Assembly: GCF_001043005.1 (NCBI RefSeq)
Contig: NZ_JYKZ01000004.1
Coordinates: 186,001-250,000 of the forward strand
Source: Pseudomonas psychrophila
Lineage (GTDB): Bacteria; Pseudomonadota; Gammaproteobacteria; Pseudomonadales; Pseudomonadaceae
Length of the DNA: 64,000 nucleotides
Reading direction: 5' to 3'
Part shown: in pieces, positions 1-9,739 of the stretch
Numbering within the stretch: the first letter of the stretch is position 1
How the letters are laid out: each line of letters begins with the position of its first letter
Position numbers and translations under genes: made by a program
The notes under the pieces: generated by a model
Told to the model about the DNA's origin: nothing
What the model saw: the letters and a program-made list of their open reading frames with translations, nothing else
Databases searched by the model: none

Positions 1-1906
1 CTTCAACCTTGCGCTGAGCCTTTTCGATTGCGTTGGTCACCATGCGGTGCTCAATCGCTTCGCCAGATTGCATGCCCAGGGCTTTCATGAAGTTCTTCAC
101 CCGATCAGAGGCAAAGATGCGCATCAGGCTGTCTTCAAGCGACAGATAGAAACGGCTGGAACCCGCGTCACCCTGACGACCGGCACGACCACGCAACTGG
201 TTGTCGATACGGCGCGACTCGTGACGCTCGGAAGCGATCACATGCAGGCCGCCCGACTCCAGCACTTGCTGGTGGCGTTTTTGCCAATCGGCCTTGATCT
301 GTGCGATCTGCTCAGGCGTCGGATCTTCAAGAGAAGCGACTTCCACTTCCCAGTTGCCGCCCAACAGGATGTCAGTACCACGACCCGCCATGTTGGTAGC
401 GATGGTCAGCGCACCCGGACGACCGGCCTGGGCAATAATTTCGGCTTCTTTTTCGTGGAACTTGGCGTTCAGAACCTTGTGCTCAATGCCTTCCTTGTTC
501 AACAGGTTAGACATGTGCTCGGAGGTTTCGATGGTCGCAGTACCCACCAGCACTGGACGGCCTTTGGCCATGCAGTCCTTGATGTCAGCCACAATCGCCG
601 CGTACTTCTCATCGGCGGTGAGGAACACCAGGTCGTTGAAGTCTTTACGCGCCAGAGGCTTGTTCGGCGGGATAACCATCACCGACAGACCATAGATCTG
701 GTGGAATTCAAACGCTTCGGTGTCCGCAGTACCGGTCATGCCCGAGAGCTTGTTGTACAGACGGAAGTAGTTCTGGAAGGTGGTCGTGGCCAGGGTCTGG
801 CTCTCTGCCTGAATATTCAGGCCTTCCTTCGCTTCGATAGCCTGGTGCAGGCCTTCGGACAAACGACGACCCGGCATGGTACGGCCAGTGTGTTCGTCGA
901 CCAGCAATACCTGACCGTCTTCAACGATGTATTCAATGTTGCGGTTGAACAGCTTGTGAGCGCGTAGTGCAGCGTACACATGGGTCAACAGGCCCAGGTT
1001 GTGTGCCGAGTACAGGCTCTCGCCTTCAGCGAGCAAACCGATCTGGGTCAGCATGTCTTCAACAAACTGGTGACCGGCTTCGTTCAGTTCTACCTGGCGA
1101 GTCTTTTCATCAATGGTGAAATGACCGGCCTTGGTAACTTCACCTTCGACTTCCTCGACGTGCATCTCAAGGCGCGGGATCAGTTTGTTGATTTCGGTGT
1201 ACAGCTTGGAACTGTCTTCGGCCTGGCCGGAGATGATCAGCGGAGTACGGGCTTCATCGATCAGGATGGAGTCGACTTCGTCGATCACTGCGAAATTAAG
1301 CTCGCGCTGGAATTTTTCTTCCATGCTGAAAGCCATGTTGTCGCGCAGGTAATCGAAGCCAAACTCGTTGTTGGTACCGTAAGTGATGTCGGCGGCGTAG
1401 GCTTCACGCTTTTCTTGAGGCGGCTGGAACGGCGTTACAACACCGACCGTCAGGCCCAGGAATTCGTAGAGCGGACGCATCCAGTTGGCATCACGGCGAG
1501 CCAGATAGTCGTTCACGGTAATCACGTGAACGCCTTTACCCGACAGCGCGTTGAGGTAAACCCCAAGGGTCGCTACCAAGGTCTTGCCTTCACCAGTACG
1601 CATTTCAGCGATCTTGCCTTCATGCAAGGTCATGCCGCCAATCAACTGAACGTCGAAGTGGCGCATGCCCATGACACGCTTGCCTGCCTCACGGCAGACC
1701 GCGAAAGCTTCTGGCAACAGTTGGTCGAGGGTCTCACCTTTGGCTATGCGGGCCTTGAACTCTTGGGTCTTGGCGCGCAATTGCTCATCGGTAAGAGCAA
1801 CCATTTGCTCTTCGAAGGAATTGACCACCTGTACCGTCTTGAGCATGCGTTTAACTTCGCGCTCGTTCTTGCTTCCAAAAAGTTTCTTTAACAAAGGCGC
1901 AAACAT
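1..1906 (-). CDS. secA: Protein translocase ATPase SecA (3' part outside window)
   Basis: SecA is the motor ATPase that drives preproteins through the SecYEG channel at the inner membrane. The complement strand reads into the typical N-terminus [20 protein letters not shown], starting at the ATG on 1904-1906. About 635 of the roughly 910 codons of a full SecA are present; the gene runs off the left edge, so the C-terminal scaffold, wing and zinc-binding tail are not visible. The first 1.9 kb has no frameshift. It is divergent from the DUF721 gene at 2215, an adjacency common in Pseudomonas. Identification is secure. Confidence 0.96.
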   Translation of the reverse strand, partial: MFAPLLKKLFGSKNEREVKRMLKTVQVVNSFEEQMVALTDEQLRAKTQEFKARIAKGETLDQLLPEAFAVCREAGKRVMGMRHFDVQLIGGMTLHEGKIAEMRTGEGKTLVATLGVYLNALSGKGVHVITVNDYLARRDANWMRPLYEFLGLTVGVVTPFQPPQEKREAYAADITYGTNNEFGFDYLRDNMAFSMEEKFQRELNFAVIDEVDSILIDEARTPLIISGQAEDSSKLYTEINKLIPRLEMHVEEVEGEVTKAGHFTIDEKTRQVELNEAGHQFVEDMLTQIGLLAEGESLYSAHNLGLLTHVYAALRAHKLFNRNIEYIVEDGQVLLVDEHTGRTMPGRRLSEGLHQAIEAKEGLNIQAESQTLATTTFQNYFRLYNKLSGMTGTADTEAFEFHQIYGLSVMVIPPNKPLARKDFNDLVFLTADEKYAAIVADIKDCMAKGRPVLVGTATIETSEHMSNLLNKEGIEHKVLNAKFHEKEAEIIAQAGRPGALTIATNMAGRGTDILLGGNWEVEVASLEDPTPEQIAQIKADWQKRHQQVLESGGLHVIASERHESRRIDNQLRGRAGRQGDAGSSRFYLSLEDSLMRIFASDRVKNFMKALGMQSGEAIEHRMVTNAIEKAQRKVE

Positions 1907-2214
1907 ATCGGCAGGATCTTCCACACATAGGGATGGAGGGCGGCCCCGTGAGTCGCCCGAGCAGCCCTGATGGCCGCATGCGAACGAGCATTCTACCCGG
2001 AAACGTCGGTGAGGAAAGTGGCGTTATTCCACGATACTGGTGCAGCGTTGTGACGGGGCCTCCCTAAAATAAGGGCTTTTTGCTGAACTTCAAGCCATAA
2101 GCATAAGAAGTTAATCATTGATTTCATAAATAAATGTTGATGAAACTTGATCTGGACGAGTGAAACCGGAGGTTTCTGCTAAGATTGCGGCTCTGTTTTC
2201 TCAGGTGTTTGAAC
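1907..2214. other. Divergent intergenic region secA/DUF721 gene
   Basis: This 308-base spacer separates the starts of two divergent genes and must hold both promoters. The part from about 2085 to 2150 is AT-rich. I see no convincing -35/-10 pair, RNA gene or repeat, and no SecM-like leader ORF before secA. Confidence 0.5.
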
Positions 2215-2670
2215 ATGGCATTTCGCCCACACCCAGCACGGGCACCCTCCGTTCTGCTCCGCGAGGCCAAGCCCCTAAAAGCCATTTTTGGTCATGCAAA
2301 GCGCCTTGGGCACCTGCAACGTTTGCTTGAAAGCCAGCTCCAGCCAGCCGCACGCGAGCATTGCCACGTCGCGTCATGGCGAGAAGGCAGCCTGTTGCTC
2401 ATCGTGACTGATGGCCACTGGGCCACTCGCCTGCGCTATCAGCAAAAACGCCTGCTGCGCCAATTGCAGGCGTTTGACGAGTTCGCCAGCCTGACCCGAA
2501 TTCTCTTCAAGGTACAACCACCCACCGTGCAGGCTAAAGTTGTGGGGCACACGCTGGATTTGTCCGAGGATGCCGCCCAGACCATTCAGGCAACGGCCGA
2601 CGGCATTACCGACCCGGCCTTGCGCGCTGCCCTTGAGCGCCTGGCGAGCCACGCACGACCAAAGCCCTGA
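2215..2670 (+). CDS. dciA: DUF721 / DciA-like protein
   Basis: A 151-residue protein of the DUF721 family, whose studied members (DciA) interact with the replicative helicase DnaB and help load it. The N-terminal half, with its motif around REAKPLKAIFGHAKRLGHLQ and the following WREGSLLLIVTDGHWATRLR, is the usual DUF721/KH-like region. The ATG at 2215 is preferred over an in-frame alternative start at 2185 because family members start near MAFRP. It is divergent from secA and convergent with the DUF853 gene, whose stop lies 20 bases beyond. In the Pseudomonas genomes I know, lpxC rather than the DUF853 gene is the convergent neighbour. The function is inferred from the family. Confidence 0.85.
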   Translation: MAFRPHPARAPSVLLREAKPLKAIFGHAKRLGHLQRLLESQLQPAAREHCHVASWREGSLLLIVTDGHWATRLRYQQKRLLRQLQAFDEFASLTRILFKVQPPTVQAKVVGHTLDLSEDAAQTIQATADGITDPALRAALERLASHARPKP

Positions 2671-2690
2671 CCTGAAACTGTGGGCGGGCT

Positions 2691-4181
2691 TTACTTGCGC
2701 TTGCTGCCCCCCAACAGCGACCCCAATAACCCCCGAACCAACTGACGACCCATCTGGCCTGCGGCCTGGCGCGCCATTGACTGCAACGCCTTGCCTGCAG
2801 TCGAGCCCAGAAAATCACCCGCCTGATCCAGAAAACCAGGCTCATGGGGCGCCGCCTCTTGCTGTGCCTGCCCCTGCTCTTGGGGCACTCCCCCTTTACG
2901 GGCCATCAGAATCTCGTAAGCCGACTCCCTATCGACAGGCTTGTCGTAACGCCCCTGCAACGCAGAACCGCGAATCAACGCCGCCCGCTCGGCTTCAGTC
3001 AGCGGGCCAATGCGCGATTGTGGTGGCGCAATCAGTACACGCTGGACCATGGCTGGTGTGCCTTTCTCCTCCAGCATGCCCACCAGAGCTTCGCCCGTAC
3101 CCAACTCGGTCAGTACCGCCAGCGCATTGAACGCCGGGTTCGGACGAAACCCGTCAGCCACGGCCTTCAAGGACTTCTGCTCTTTGGCCGTAAAGGCCCG
3201 CAAACCGTGCTGGACACGTAACCCCAGCTGTGCGAGCACCGTATCCGGCAAGTCCGCAGGCGATTGAGTGACGAAATACACCCCCACGCCCTTGGAACGG
3301 ATCAGACGTACGACTTGCTCAAGGCGGTCCTGCAACGCTTTTGGCGTGTCGGCAAACAGCAAATGTGCTTCGTCAAAAAACAGCGCCAGCAGAGGTTTGT
3401 CCGCGTCACCGCGCTCGGGCAACTGCTCGAACAGCTCCGCCAACAACCACAGCAGGAAAGTTGCGTACACCTTCGGCGCTTCATGCACCAAACGACTGGC
3501 ATCAAGCAGATGAATTTGCCCGCGACCATCGCTGGCCGGCTGCAAAATATCTTCGAGTTGCAGTGCCGGCTCGCCGAACAGGGCCTCGGCACCCTGCTGC
3601 TCAAGGGTTGCCAGGCGACGCAACAATGCCTGACTGGATCCCGTGGTCATCAGGGCCGCGTCATCACCCAGCACTTGGGGGTTATCGCGCAAGTGGTTGA
3701 GCAGCGCTTTCAGGTCCTTTAGATCGAGCAGTAACAGCCCTTCACGATCTGCCACCTTAAAAGCTGCATAGAGCGCCGACTGCTGACTGTCGGTCAGTTC
3801 CAGCAAGCTGCCTAACAGCAACGGCCCCATTTCACTCAAGGTCGTACGCAGCGGATGACCGGTCTTGCCCTGGATATCCCATAAGGTCACCGGATACGCC
3901 TTGGGCTCGTAATTGAGCCACGGCATCCCCGCAATCCGTTCCGCGATTTTCCCCTTGGGATTGCCGGCCGCGCCCAAGCCGCACAAATCGCCCTTTATGT
4001 CTGCGGCAAAGACTGCAACCCCGGCATCGCTGAACTGTTCAGCCAGGCGCTGAAGCGTGACGGTTTTACCCGTCCCCGTGGCCCCCGCCACCAGCCCGTG
4101 CCGATTGGCAAGGCGCAAGGACTGAGCGATAGGCTGACCCGATAGGTCGGCACCGAGTACTAGAGCTGAAGAGTCAGGCAT
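2691..4181 (-). CDS. DUF853 / HerA-type helicase-like ATPase
   Basis: A 496-residue P-loop ATPase of the DUF853 group (YjgR-like), related to HerA/FtsK translocases; its cellular role is poorly known. Walker A is GATGTGKT close to the N-terminus and Walker B is LFFDEAHLLF, followed by the sensor-like VTQSPADLP. The C-terminus is low-complexity and glycine/arginine-rich (LLGSLLGGSKRK). The reading frame stays open to 4283, but the ATG at 4179-4181 is chosen because an AAAGGTGG ribosome-binding site precedes it and the protein then starts at MPDSSALVLG. It is divergent from the chemoreceptor gene. In P. aeruginosa a similar gene lies among the pct chemoreceptor genes, which matches this neighbourhood. 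Confidence 0.87.
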   Translation of the reverse strand: MPDSSALVLGADLSGQPIAQSLRLANRHGLVAGATGTGKTVTLQRLAEQFSDAGVAVFAADIKGDLCGLGAAGNPKGKIAERIAGMPWLNYEPKAYPVTLWDIQGKTGHPLRTTLSEMGPLLLGSLLELTDSQQSALYAAFKVADREGLLLLDLKDLKALLNHLRDNPQVLGDDAALMTTGSSQALLRRLATLEQQGAEALFGEPALQLEDILQPASDGRGQIHLLDASRLVHEAPKVYATFLLWLLAELFEQLPERGDADKPLLALFFDEAHLLFADTPKALQDRLEQVVRLIRSKGVGVYFVTQSPADLPDTVLAQLGLRVQHGLRAFTAKEQKSLKAVADGFRPNPAFNALAVLTELGTGEALVGMLEEKGTPAMVQRVLIAPPQSRIGPLTEAERAALIRGSALQGRYDKPVDRESAYEILMARKGGVPQEQGQAQQEAAPHEPGFLDQAGDFLGSTAGKALQSMARQAAGQMGRQLVRGLLGSLLGGSKRK

Positions 4182-4376
4182 TTTGCCACCTTTGATTAAT
4201 CTTTCGCGATCGCGGGTCGATACACCCTGAATGCTAGACCAGAAAAAACCGGATTTAGCGTCGTAAAGCGCCTTGATGAACACTCAACTTGCCCGTTAAT
4301 GGCAGTGATGTGTAGAGCGCGCGTTTTACCAGAGTGTATGCCTCACACTTTTAGACCTTAGCGGACCCTTCAAGTC

Positions 4377-6266
4377 ATGAATAAAAACCTGCGTTTCAGC
4401 CATAAAATCTTGCTTGCCGCGTCCCTGATCGTAATAGCCGCCTTCTCGCTATTTACGCTGTACAACGACTACTTGCAACGCAACGCCATCCGTCACAACC
4501 TGGACAACTACCTTCACGAAATGGGCAGTGTCACAGCCAATAACATACACACTTGGCTGGGGGGCCGGATTCTACTGGCGCAAAATCTCGCCGAATCCAT
4601 CGCACTGACTCCAGAGCCCGCACAGGTGGCAAATCTGCTGGAGCAAAAAACCCTCAGCAGTACATTTATGGCCGTTTATTTTGGTGATAGCCAAGGTGGC
4701 TTCACCATTCGCCCGAACAGCAAAATGCCTGACGGTTACGACCCACGTACCCGCCCCTGGTACAACGATGCGCTGAACAGTGCAGCCTCAAGCCTGACCG
4801 AACCCTATATAGATGCAGCCACCGGTCAGATGGTCATTTCTATCGGCGCCCCGGTCAGAATAGCCGGGCAAACCCTCGGCGTGGTCGGCGCCGACCTGAC
4901 ACTGCAAACCATTACCGACAGTATCAATGCCCTGAACTTCAATGGCATGGGCTACGCCTTTCTGATCAGCGCCGACGGCAAGATCCTGGTCCATCCGGAC
5001 AAAACGCTGGTGACCAAAAACCTGAAGGATATTTATCCCCAGGACACGCCTTCGATCAACGCCGGGTTCAGCGAGATTCAGGTCGACGGTAAAACCCGCA
5101 TTGTGACGTTTGCCCCGGTCAAAGGGCTGGGTTCAGTCAACTGGTACATCGGCCTGTCCGTTGATAAAGAACAGGCTTTCGCTGCACTCAGCGAATTTCG
5201 CACCTCAGCCATCATTGCCACAGTGATAGCGGTGGTTTCGATCATCGCCCTCCTCGGCTTGCTGATTCGCCTGCTGATGCAGCCACTGCACGTGATGACT
5301 CGCGCCATGCAGAACATTGCTGAAGGTGAAGGAGATCTGACGCGCCGTCTGGTGGTTGAATCCCAGGATGAGTTCGGCATGCTGGGCAGTGCGTTCAACC
5401 GCTTTGTGGAGCGCATTCACTCTTCGATCAGCGAAGTGGCCTCGGCCACCGAACAGGTCAACGAAGTGGCCCTGCGTGTGGTCAGCGCCTCCAACTCATC
5501 GATGCTCAACTCTGACGAGCAAGCGAGTCGCACCAACAGCGTCGCGGCTGCAATCAACGAGCTGGGCGCTGCTGCGCAAGAGATCGCCCGCAATGCTGCC
5601 CAGGCCTCACACCAAGCCAGCGATGCACGCGGCCTGGCCGAAGAAGGCCAGCAAGTGGTCGAGCGCAGTATCAGCTCGATGCAGCAGCTGTCGAAAATGC
5701 TCGGCACATCCAGCGGTCATATCGAGTCGCTGAACGACAAGACCGTGAACATCGGTCAAATTCTGGAAGTGATCACCAGCATTTCTCAGCAAACCAACTT
5801 GCTGGCACTGAACGCAGCCATTGAAGCGGCCCGTGCTGGTGAGGCCGGGCGAGGCTTTGCCGTGGTGGCCGATGAAGTTCGCAACCTGGCGCACCGCACC
5901 CAGGAATCGGCGCAGCAAGTACAAAAAATGATCGAGGAGTTGCAGGTCAGTGCCCGCGGATCAGTGAGCACCATGGAAGAAAGCCAGCGTCACAGCCAGG
6001 ACAGCGTAGAAATTGCCAATCGCGCAGGTGAGCGCCTGATCAGCGTGACCGAGCGCATTGGTGAGATCGACGGGATGAACCAATCCGTCGCCACCGCAAC
6101 CGAAGAGCAAACGTCGGTGGTCGAATCGATCAATATGGACATTACCGAAATCAATACGCTCAACCAGGAAGGCGTCGAAAACCTTCAGTCAACGCTTCGC
6201 GCCTGTTCCGACCTGGAACAGCAGGCTGCGCGCCTGAAGCAACTGGTGGGCAGCTTCCGTATCTGA
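4377..6266 (+). CDS. Methyl-accepting chemotaxis protein, amino-acid-sensing dCache type (PctA/B/C-like)
   Basis: A 629-residue transmembrane chemoreceptor. Order of parts: an N-terminal membrane helix (about 11-28), a periplasmic double-Cache sensor (about 35-270), a second helix (about 275-298), HAMP, and a cytoplasmic signalling domain with the hairpin [19 protein letters not shown]. The universal amino-acid motif of dCache_1 sensors is complete and correctly spaced: Y121, R126, W128, Y129, Y144 and D173, the same numbering as in PctA. It should therefore bind L-amino acids or close analogues and signal to CheA/CheW. No C-terminal CheR-binding pentapeptide is present; it ends LVGSFRI. Confidence 0.96.
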   Translation: MNKNLRFSHKILLAASLIVIAAFSLFTLYNDYLQRNAIRHNLDNYLHEMGSVTANNIHTWLGGRILLAQNLAESIALTPEPAQVANLLEQKTLSSTFMAVYFGDSQGGFTIRPNSKMPDGYDPRTRPWYNDALNSAASSLTEPYIDAATGQMVISIGAPVRIAGQTLGVVGADLTLQTITDSINALNFNGMGYAFLISADGKILVHPDKTLVTKNLKDIYPQDTPSINAGFSEIQVDGKTRIVTFAPVKGLGSVNWYIGLSVDKEQAFAALSEFRTSAIIATVIAVVSIIALLGLLIRLLMQPLHVMTRAMQNIAEGEGDLTRRLVVESQDEFGMLGSAFNRFVERIHSSISEVASATEQVNEVALRVVSASNSSMLNSDEQASRTNSVAAAINELGAAAQEIARNAAQASHQASDARGLAEEGQQVVERSISSMQQLSKMLGTSSGHIESLNDKTVNIGQILEVITSISQQTNLLALNAAIEAARAGEAGRGFAVVADEVRNLAHRTQESAQQVQKMIEELQVSARGSVSTMEESQRHSQDSVEIANRAGERLISVTERIGEIDGMNQSVATATEEQTSVVESINMDITEINTLNQEGVENLQSTLRACSDLEQQAARLKQLVGSFRI

Positions 6267-6449
6267 TTGGCCGTCAGCAGCTTCAAGCCTGTTGCTTGAA
6301 GCTTGCTGCAACTGCTCCCAAAGCCTGGCGGCGTCAGGAAAGTCCGTACCGTCCTCGACGCTCAGCGCCTCTGGGTCATAACGACTCAAACAGCCTTCGC
6401 CCAAGGTTGCCGGCGCACGAGATGTGGCTTTGTCGAGTGGATCGCTCAT
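6189..6449 (-). CDS. Small conserved-looking hypothetical protein overlapping the chemoreceptor 3' end
   Basis: An 86-codon frame beginning [20 protein letters not shown]. The first 50 residues are soluble, acidic and look conserved (I recall similar small proteins at this place in other Pseudomonas). A GAGGG ribosome-binding site lies before the ATG at 6447-6449. The last 26 codons run antisense into the chemoreceptor gene and across the hairpin at 6279-6303, so the tail is probably variable between strains. No function is known. It could be co-transcribed with purU, 125 bases upstream. Confidence 0.5.
   Translation of the reverse strand: MSDPLDKATSRAPATLGEGCLSRYDPEALSVEDGTDFPDAARLWEQLQQASSNRLEAADGQSDTEAAHQLLQARSLLFQVGTGAKR
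6279..6303. terminator. Perfect 10-bp hairpin after chemoreceptor gene
   Basis: The arms AGCTTCAAGC and GCTTGAAGCT are separated by five bases, 13 bases after the chemoreceptor stop codon. There is no T-run on either side, so it may be a weak or Rho-assisted terminator. It also lies inside the small minus-strand frame 6189-6449. Confidence 0.4.
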
Positions 6450-6468
6450 GACATCACCCTCGAAATGC

Positions 6469-6556
6469 TGTGGGAGCAGGCTTGCCTGCAGTACAGACGC
6501 GGTGGTCAGTCAGGCAAACCAAGTTGATACCATCGCGAGCAAGCCCGCTCCTGCAG
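6469..6556. repeat. REP element pair (degenerate left arm)
   Basis: A Pseudomonas repetitive extragenic palindrome pair: left arm GTGGGAGCAGGCTTGCCTGC, right arm ATCGCGAGCAAGCCCGCTCC, facing each other with about 45 bases between. It lies between the small hypothetical gene and purU. The left arm differs from the GCTTGCTCGCGAT consensus, so this copy has decayed. Such elements are mobilised by RAYT transposases elsewhere in the genome. Confidence 0.85.
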
Positions 6557-6573
6557 CGTTTATCACGACCAGC

Positions 6574-7422
6574 TTAGAACACGACCGTTTTGTTGCCATG
6601 GACCAGCACGCGGTCTTCAAGGTGATAGCGCAAGCCACGGGCCAACACCATCTTCTCGACATCACGACCGAAACGAACCATGTCTTCGATGCTGTCACTG
6701 TGGCTGACACGTACTACGTCCTGCTCGATGATAGGACCTGCGTCCAGCTCTTCAGTCACGTAATGGCACGTTGCGCCGATCAGTTTCACCCCACGCATGG
6801 ATGCCTGGTGATAAGGCTTGGCCCCCACAAACGACGGCAGGAAACTGTGGTGAATGTTGATGACCTGGCCCGCATATTCACGGCACAGATCTGGTGGCAG
6901 GATTTGCATGTAACGCGCCAGCACCACCACTTCAGCATCATGATGCTTGACCAGACGCGAGACCTCGGCAAATGCCGGCTCTTTGTTCTTCGGGTCAACG
7001 GGTACGTGATAGAACGGGATGCCATGCCACTCGACCATGCTGCGCAAGTCATCGTGGTTGGAAATCACGCAAGAGATCTCGCAGTCCAACTCATCGCTGT
7101 GCCAGCGGTGCAGCAAATCTGCCAGGCAGTGAGATTCGCGACTCGCCATCAACACCACGCGTTTTTTCTGCGCTGTATCGGTAATGCGCCACTCCATCGA
7201 AAACTCTTCGGCAATAGGGGCAAATGCCTCGCGAAATGCCTCAAGTCCGAAGGGCAGAGAATCGGCACGAATCTCGTGACGCATAAAGAACCAACCACTC
7301 TGGTCATCCGAGTGATGGCTCGCTTCAGTGATCCAGCCATTGTGGGAGGCAAGGAAATTGCTGACCTTGGCGACAATGCCGACGCCGTCGGGGCACGCAA
7401 TCACCAACCGAAAAGTGCGCAT
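6574..7422 (-). CDS. purU: Formyltetrahydrofolate deformylase PurU
   Basis: PurU hydrolyses 10-formyltetrahydrofolate to tetrahydrofolate and formate, balancing one-carbon pools and supplying formate for purine synthesis. The 282-residue length fits the family. Residues 1-80 form the ACT regulatory domain (CPDGVGIVAKVSNFL). The formyltransferase domain follows, with catalytic N189, H191 (NIHHSFLPSF) and D227 (EELDAGPI), the same spacing as in GAR transformylase. The ATG at 7420-7422 has a GGAG site upstream; a longer frame to 7458 lacks one. The mvaT/sbcB pair that follows matches the purU1-mvaT-sbcB order of P. aeruginosa. Confidence 0.95.
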   Translation of the reverse strand: MRTFRLVIACPDGVGIVAKVSNFLASHNGWITEASHHSDDQSGWFFMRHEIRADSLPFGLEAFREAFAPIAEEFSMEWRITDTAQKKRVVLMASRESHCLADLLHRWHSDELDCEISCVISNHDDLRSMVEWHGIPFYHVPVDPKNKEPAFAEVSRLVKHHDAEVVVLARYMQILPPDLCREYAGQVINIHHSFLPSFVGAKPYHQASMRGVKLIGATCHYVTEELDAGPIIEQDVVRVSHSDSIEDMVRFGRDVEKMVLARGLRYHLEDRVLVHGNKTVVF

Positions 7423-7772
7423 GAGGAAAAAACTCCAAAACTTTACTAAGGCCGCCATTCTAGCGAGTGCGCGGCAAAACTACAGTATTCGTTACGTCCT
7501 GCCGCCTGCGCCATGGGGTCGCGCCGCCTGTTCCACACGCCAGCACTGCCGTGGCCTGCACTGCAATTGACCCGTAACTGACAGGCCTTATTAATCACCG
7601 TTGTTAAGCCTATTGCACCAGTCATTATTTAATAGTGCGCATATAGGCAACCGCGAAGTTAATGAATAAAAATTTAAATTAATCGCCTGTTACAGGTTTA
7701 CTTGCAGTAACTGTCTGACTACTATTGCGCCACTGTCTCCCTGTTACCCCTTTTCAACATAAGGTTATCCTC

Positions 7773-8150
7773 ATGTCCTTGATCAACGAATACCGTGCAA
7801 CAGAAGAAGCCATCAAAGAACTGCAAGCCCGCCTGAAGAACCTGTCCGAAGACGACAAACTTCAAACCGAGCTGGAATTTGAAGGCAAACTGCGCACGCT
7901 GATGGGCGAATACCAGAAATCGCTACGCGATATCATCGCGCTTCTGGACCCAGAATCCAAAGTTAGCAAAGCACCACGCGGTGTTGTTAAAACTACCGGC
8001 ACCAAACGTGCCCGCAAGGTTAAACAATACAAAAACCCGCACAACGGCGAAGTGATTGAAACCAAAGGTGGCAACCACAAAACTCTGAAAGAGTGGAAAG
8101 CCAAGTGGGGCAGCGACGTGGTTGAAGGCTGGGCTACTTTGCTCGACTAA
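7773..8150 (+). CDS. mvaT: H-NS-family xenogeneic silencer MvaT
   Basis: A 125-residue nucleoid protein that binds AT-rich DNA and silences horizontally acquired genes in Pseudomonas. The N-terminal half is a coiled-coil oligomerisation region (MSLINEYRATEEAIKELQAR). After a basic linker the C-terminal DNA-binding domain contains KQYKNPHNGEVIETKGGNHK and KEWKAKWG, with the MvaT-type AT-pincer context. The start is the ATG at 7773 with an AAGGTTAT site. The 200-base upstream region is markedly AT-rich, which suggests autoregulation. It is a likely silencer of the AT-richer island at 33-59 kb. Confidence 0.97.
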   Translation: MSLINEYRATEEAIKELQARLKNLSEDDKLQTELEFEGKLRTLMGEYQKSLRDIIALLDPESKVSKAPRGVVKTTGTKRARKVKQYKNPHNGEVIETKGGNHKTLKEWKAKWGSDVVEGWATLLD

Positions 8151-8186
8151 GTGACACCCGGCGCGCGCACGTTTTGCGCCGCTCAT

Positions 8187-8216
8187 AAAAAACGCCAGCT
8201 TGCTGGCGTTTTTTAT
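8187..8216. terminator. Bidirectional intrinsic terminator mvaT/sbcB
   Basis: The AACGCCAGC-TT-GCTGGCGTT stem has an A-run on the left and a T-run on the right. It serves mvaT on the plus strand and sbcB on the minus strand. Confidence 0.9.
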
Positions 8217-8226
8217 TGTCTGTTTT

Positions 8227-9678
8227 TTAATCCACACTGTCGCCGTGGTTGTTCAACCCCATACGACGACTCAACTCCCGCGCATAACGCTGCCACTCCC
8301 CCAGCAGCTTTAGCTGGGCCGTCGTGGCGCTACGGGACACTTCGTCCGCTGCCCGCATGAAGTTATCCAGGGTCATGGGGGCTCCCATGGCCGGATCGGA
8401 CAAACGCTGTTGGCAGAACGCTTGCCAACGTTCAAGTTCATGCGCACTCAAGGTATGAGGAAAGTTTCGGGCGCGGTAGCGAAATAATAATTCCGGTAAA
8501 CGCTCATCATCAAAAGCCCATGTATCGTTGGCCAACTGCTCCGGATCACTGAGTCTGACTTGCTCACACAACCGACGGTCTCGATCACCGAGAAAACCGT
8601 CATACAGTTGCTGCTCCGGATCTTCGCTGGGCGTAAAGTCTTCGCGCGCATAAAGGATCGACAACTTATCCTTCCAAACTTCCTGCGCCTCGGTAAGGCG
8701 GTGGGCTCGCGCTTGATAGAGTGGCATATCCAATTGCAAGCGTTCTTGATCCTGTGCACGCACTACATTCAAGGGCGCGACCACCGGACAACGATTAATT
8801 TGAATCAGCTTTAGCGGAACCGGCAATTGTCCTTCGGGCAAATCTTCGCGACGGGTGTACAGCAGTGTGCGCAAAGTTTCTGCATCCATGTCCAATAATG
8901 GCTGAGGATCGAAGTGCAGATCGCACACAATCAGCGCATTACGATTCTTTGGATGCCAGGCCAGCGGCAATACCACGCCCACATAATGTCTGGCCGCAGA
9001 AAAGCGCCCCGAAATATGCACCATCGGTTGCAACAGACGAACTTGATCAAGCACGCGCTGCTTACTGCGCAACTGGAATAACCAGTCATATAACTTGGGT
9101 TGTTTGTCACGGATCAGCCGGGCCAGTGCGATGGTTGCCCGCACATCGGACAACGCATCATGGGCCTGACCATGATCAATCCCGTTGGCTGCCGTCAAAC
9201 GCTCCAGCTTGAGCGTCACCCGCCCATCTTCTTGCGGCCAGACGATCCCTTCCGGGCGAAGGGCATAGGCTGTTCGCACAACATCAATCAAGTCCCAGCG
9301 GCTGTTGCCGCCCTGCCATTCACGGGCATAAGGATCGAAGAAGTTTCTATACAGGCTGTAGCGCGTGACCTCGTCATCAAAACGCAACGAGTTGTACCCC
9401 GCGCCACATGTGCCGGGTAACGCCAGCTGGGCATGAGTACGGGTGATGAACTCGGCTTCGCCCAAGCCTTTATCTTCAAGGCGACTGGGGGTAATACCCG
9501 TGATCAGACAGGCCATCGGATGAGGAAGGATATCGTCGCTGGGCTGGCAGTAGAGATTGATCGGCTGATCAATCTCGTTGAGCTCCAGGTCGGTGCGGAT
9601 ACCGGCCACTTGCACGGCTCGATCGCAGCGCGGGTTGATGCCGGTCGTTTCGTAGTCGTACCAAAAAATAGAGGTCAC
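8227..9678 (-). CDS. sbcB: Exodeoxyribonuclease I (SbcB)
   Basis: SbcB degrades single-stranded DNA 3' to 5' and acts in mismatch repair and recombination. The 483-residue protein opens with the DEDDh exonuclease motif FWYDYETTG, continues with HNALSD-like AHDALSDVRATIALA, and ends with the SH3-like and helical ExoI C-terminal regions (RARNFPHTLSAHE). I choose the GTG at 9676-9678, which has an AGGA site at good distance and gives the usual start VTSIFWYD. An in-frame TTG at 9705 is possible but less likely. It is convergent with mvaT. Confidence 0.94.
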   Translation of the reverse strand: MTSIFWYDYETTGINPRCDRAVQVAGIRTDLELNEIDQPINLYCQPSDDILPHPMACLITGITPSRLEDKGLGEAEFITRTHAQLALPGTCGAGYNSLRFDDEVTRYSLYRNFFDPYAREWQGGNSRWDLIDVVRTAYALRPEGIVWPQEDGRVTLKLERLTAANGIDHGQAHDALSDVRATIALARLIRDKQPKLYDWLFQLRSKQRVLDQVRLLQPMVHISGRFSAARHYVGVVLPLAWHPKNRNALIVCDLHFDPQPLLDMDAETLRTLLYTRREDLPEGQLPVPLKLIQINRCPVVAPLNVVRAQDQERLQLDMPLYQARAHRLTEAQEVWKDKLSILYAREDFTPSEDPEQQLYDGFLGDRDRRLCEQVRLSDPEQLANDTWAFDDERLPELLFRYRARNFPHTLSAHELERWQAFCQQRLSDPAMGAPMTLDNFMRAADEVSRSATTAQLKLLGEWQRYARELSRRMGLNNHGDSVD

Positions 9679-9739
9679 GGGGTGTTCCTGAGCAGTAGAC
9701 CTCAACAGTCTAGGCGCTCAAGCCCGGGCAAGACCAGCC

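Noticed and set aside
47..1891. Two plus-strand frames of about 300 codons each opposite secA
   Set aside because: Mirror frames of secA.
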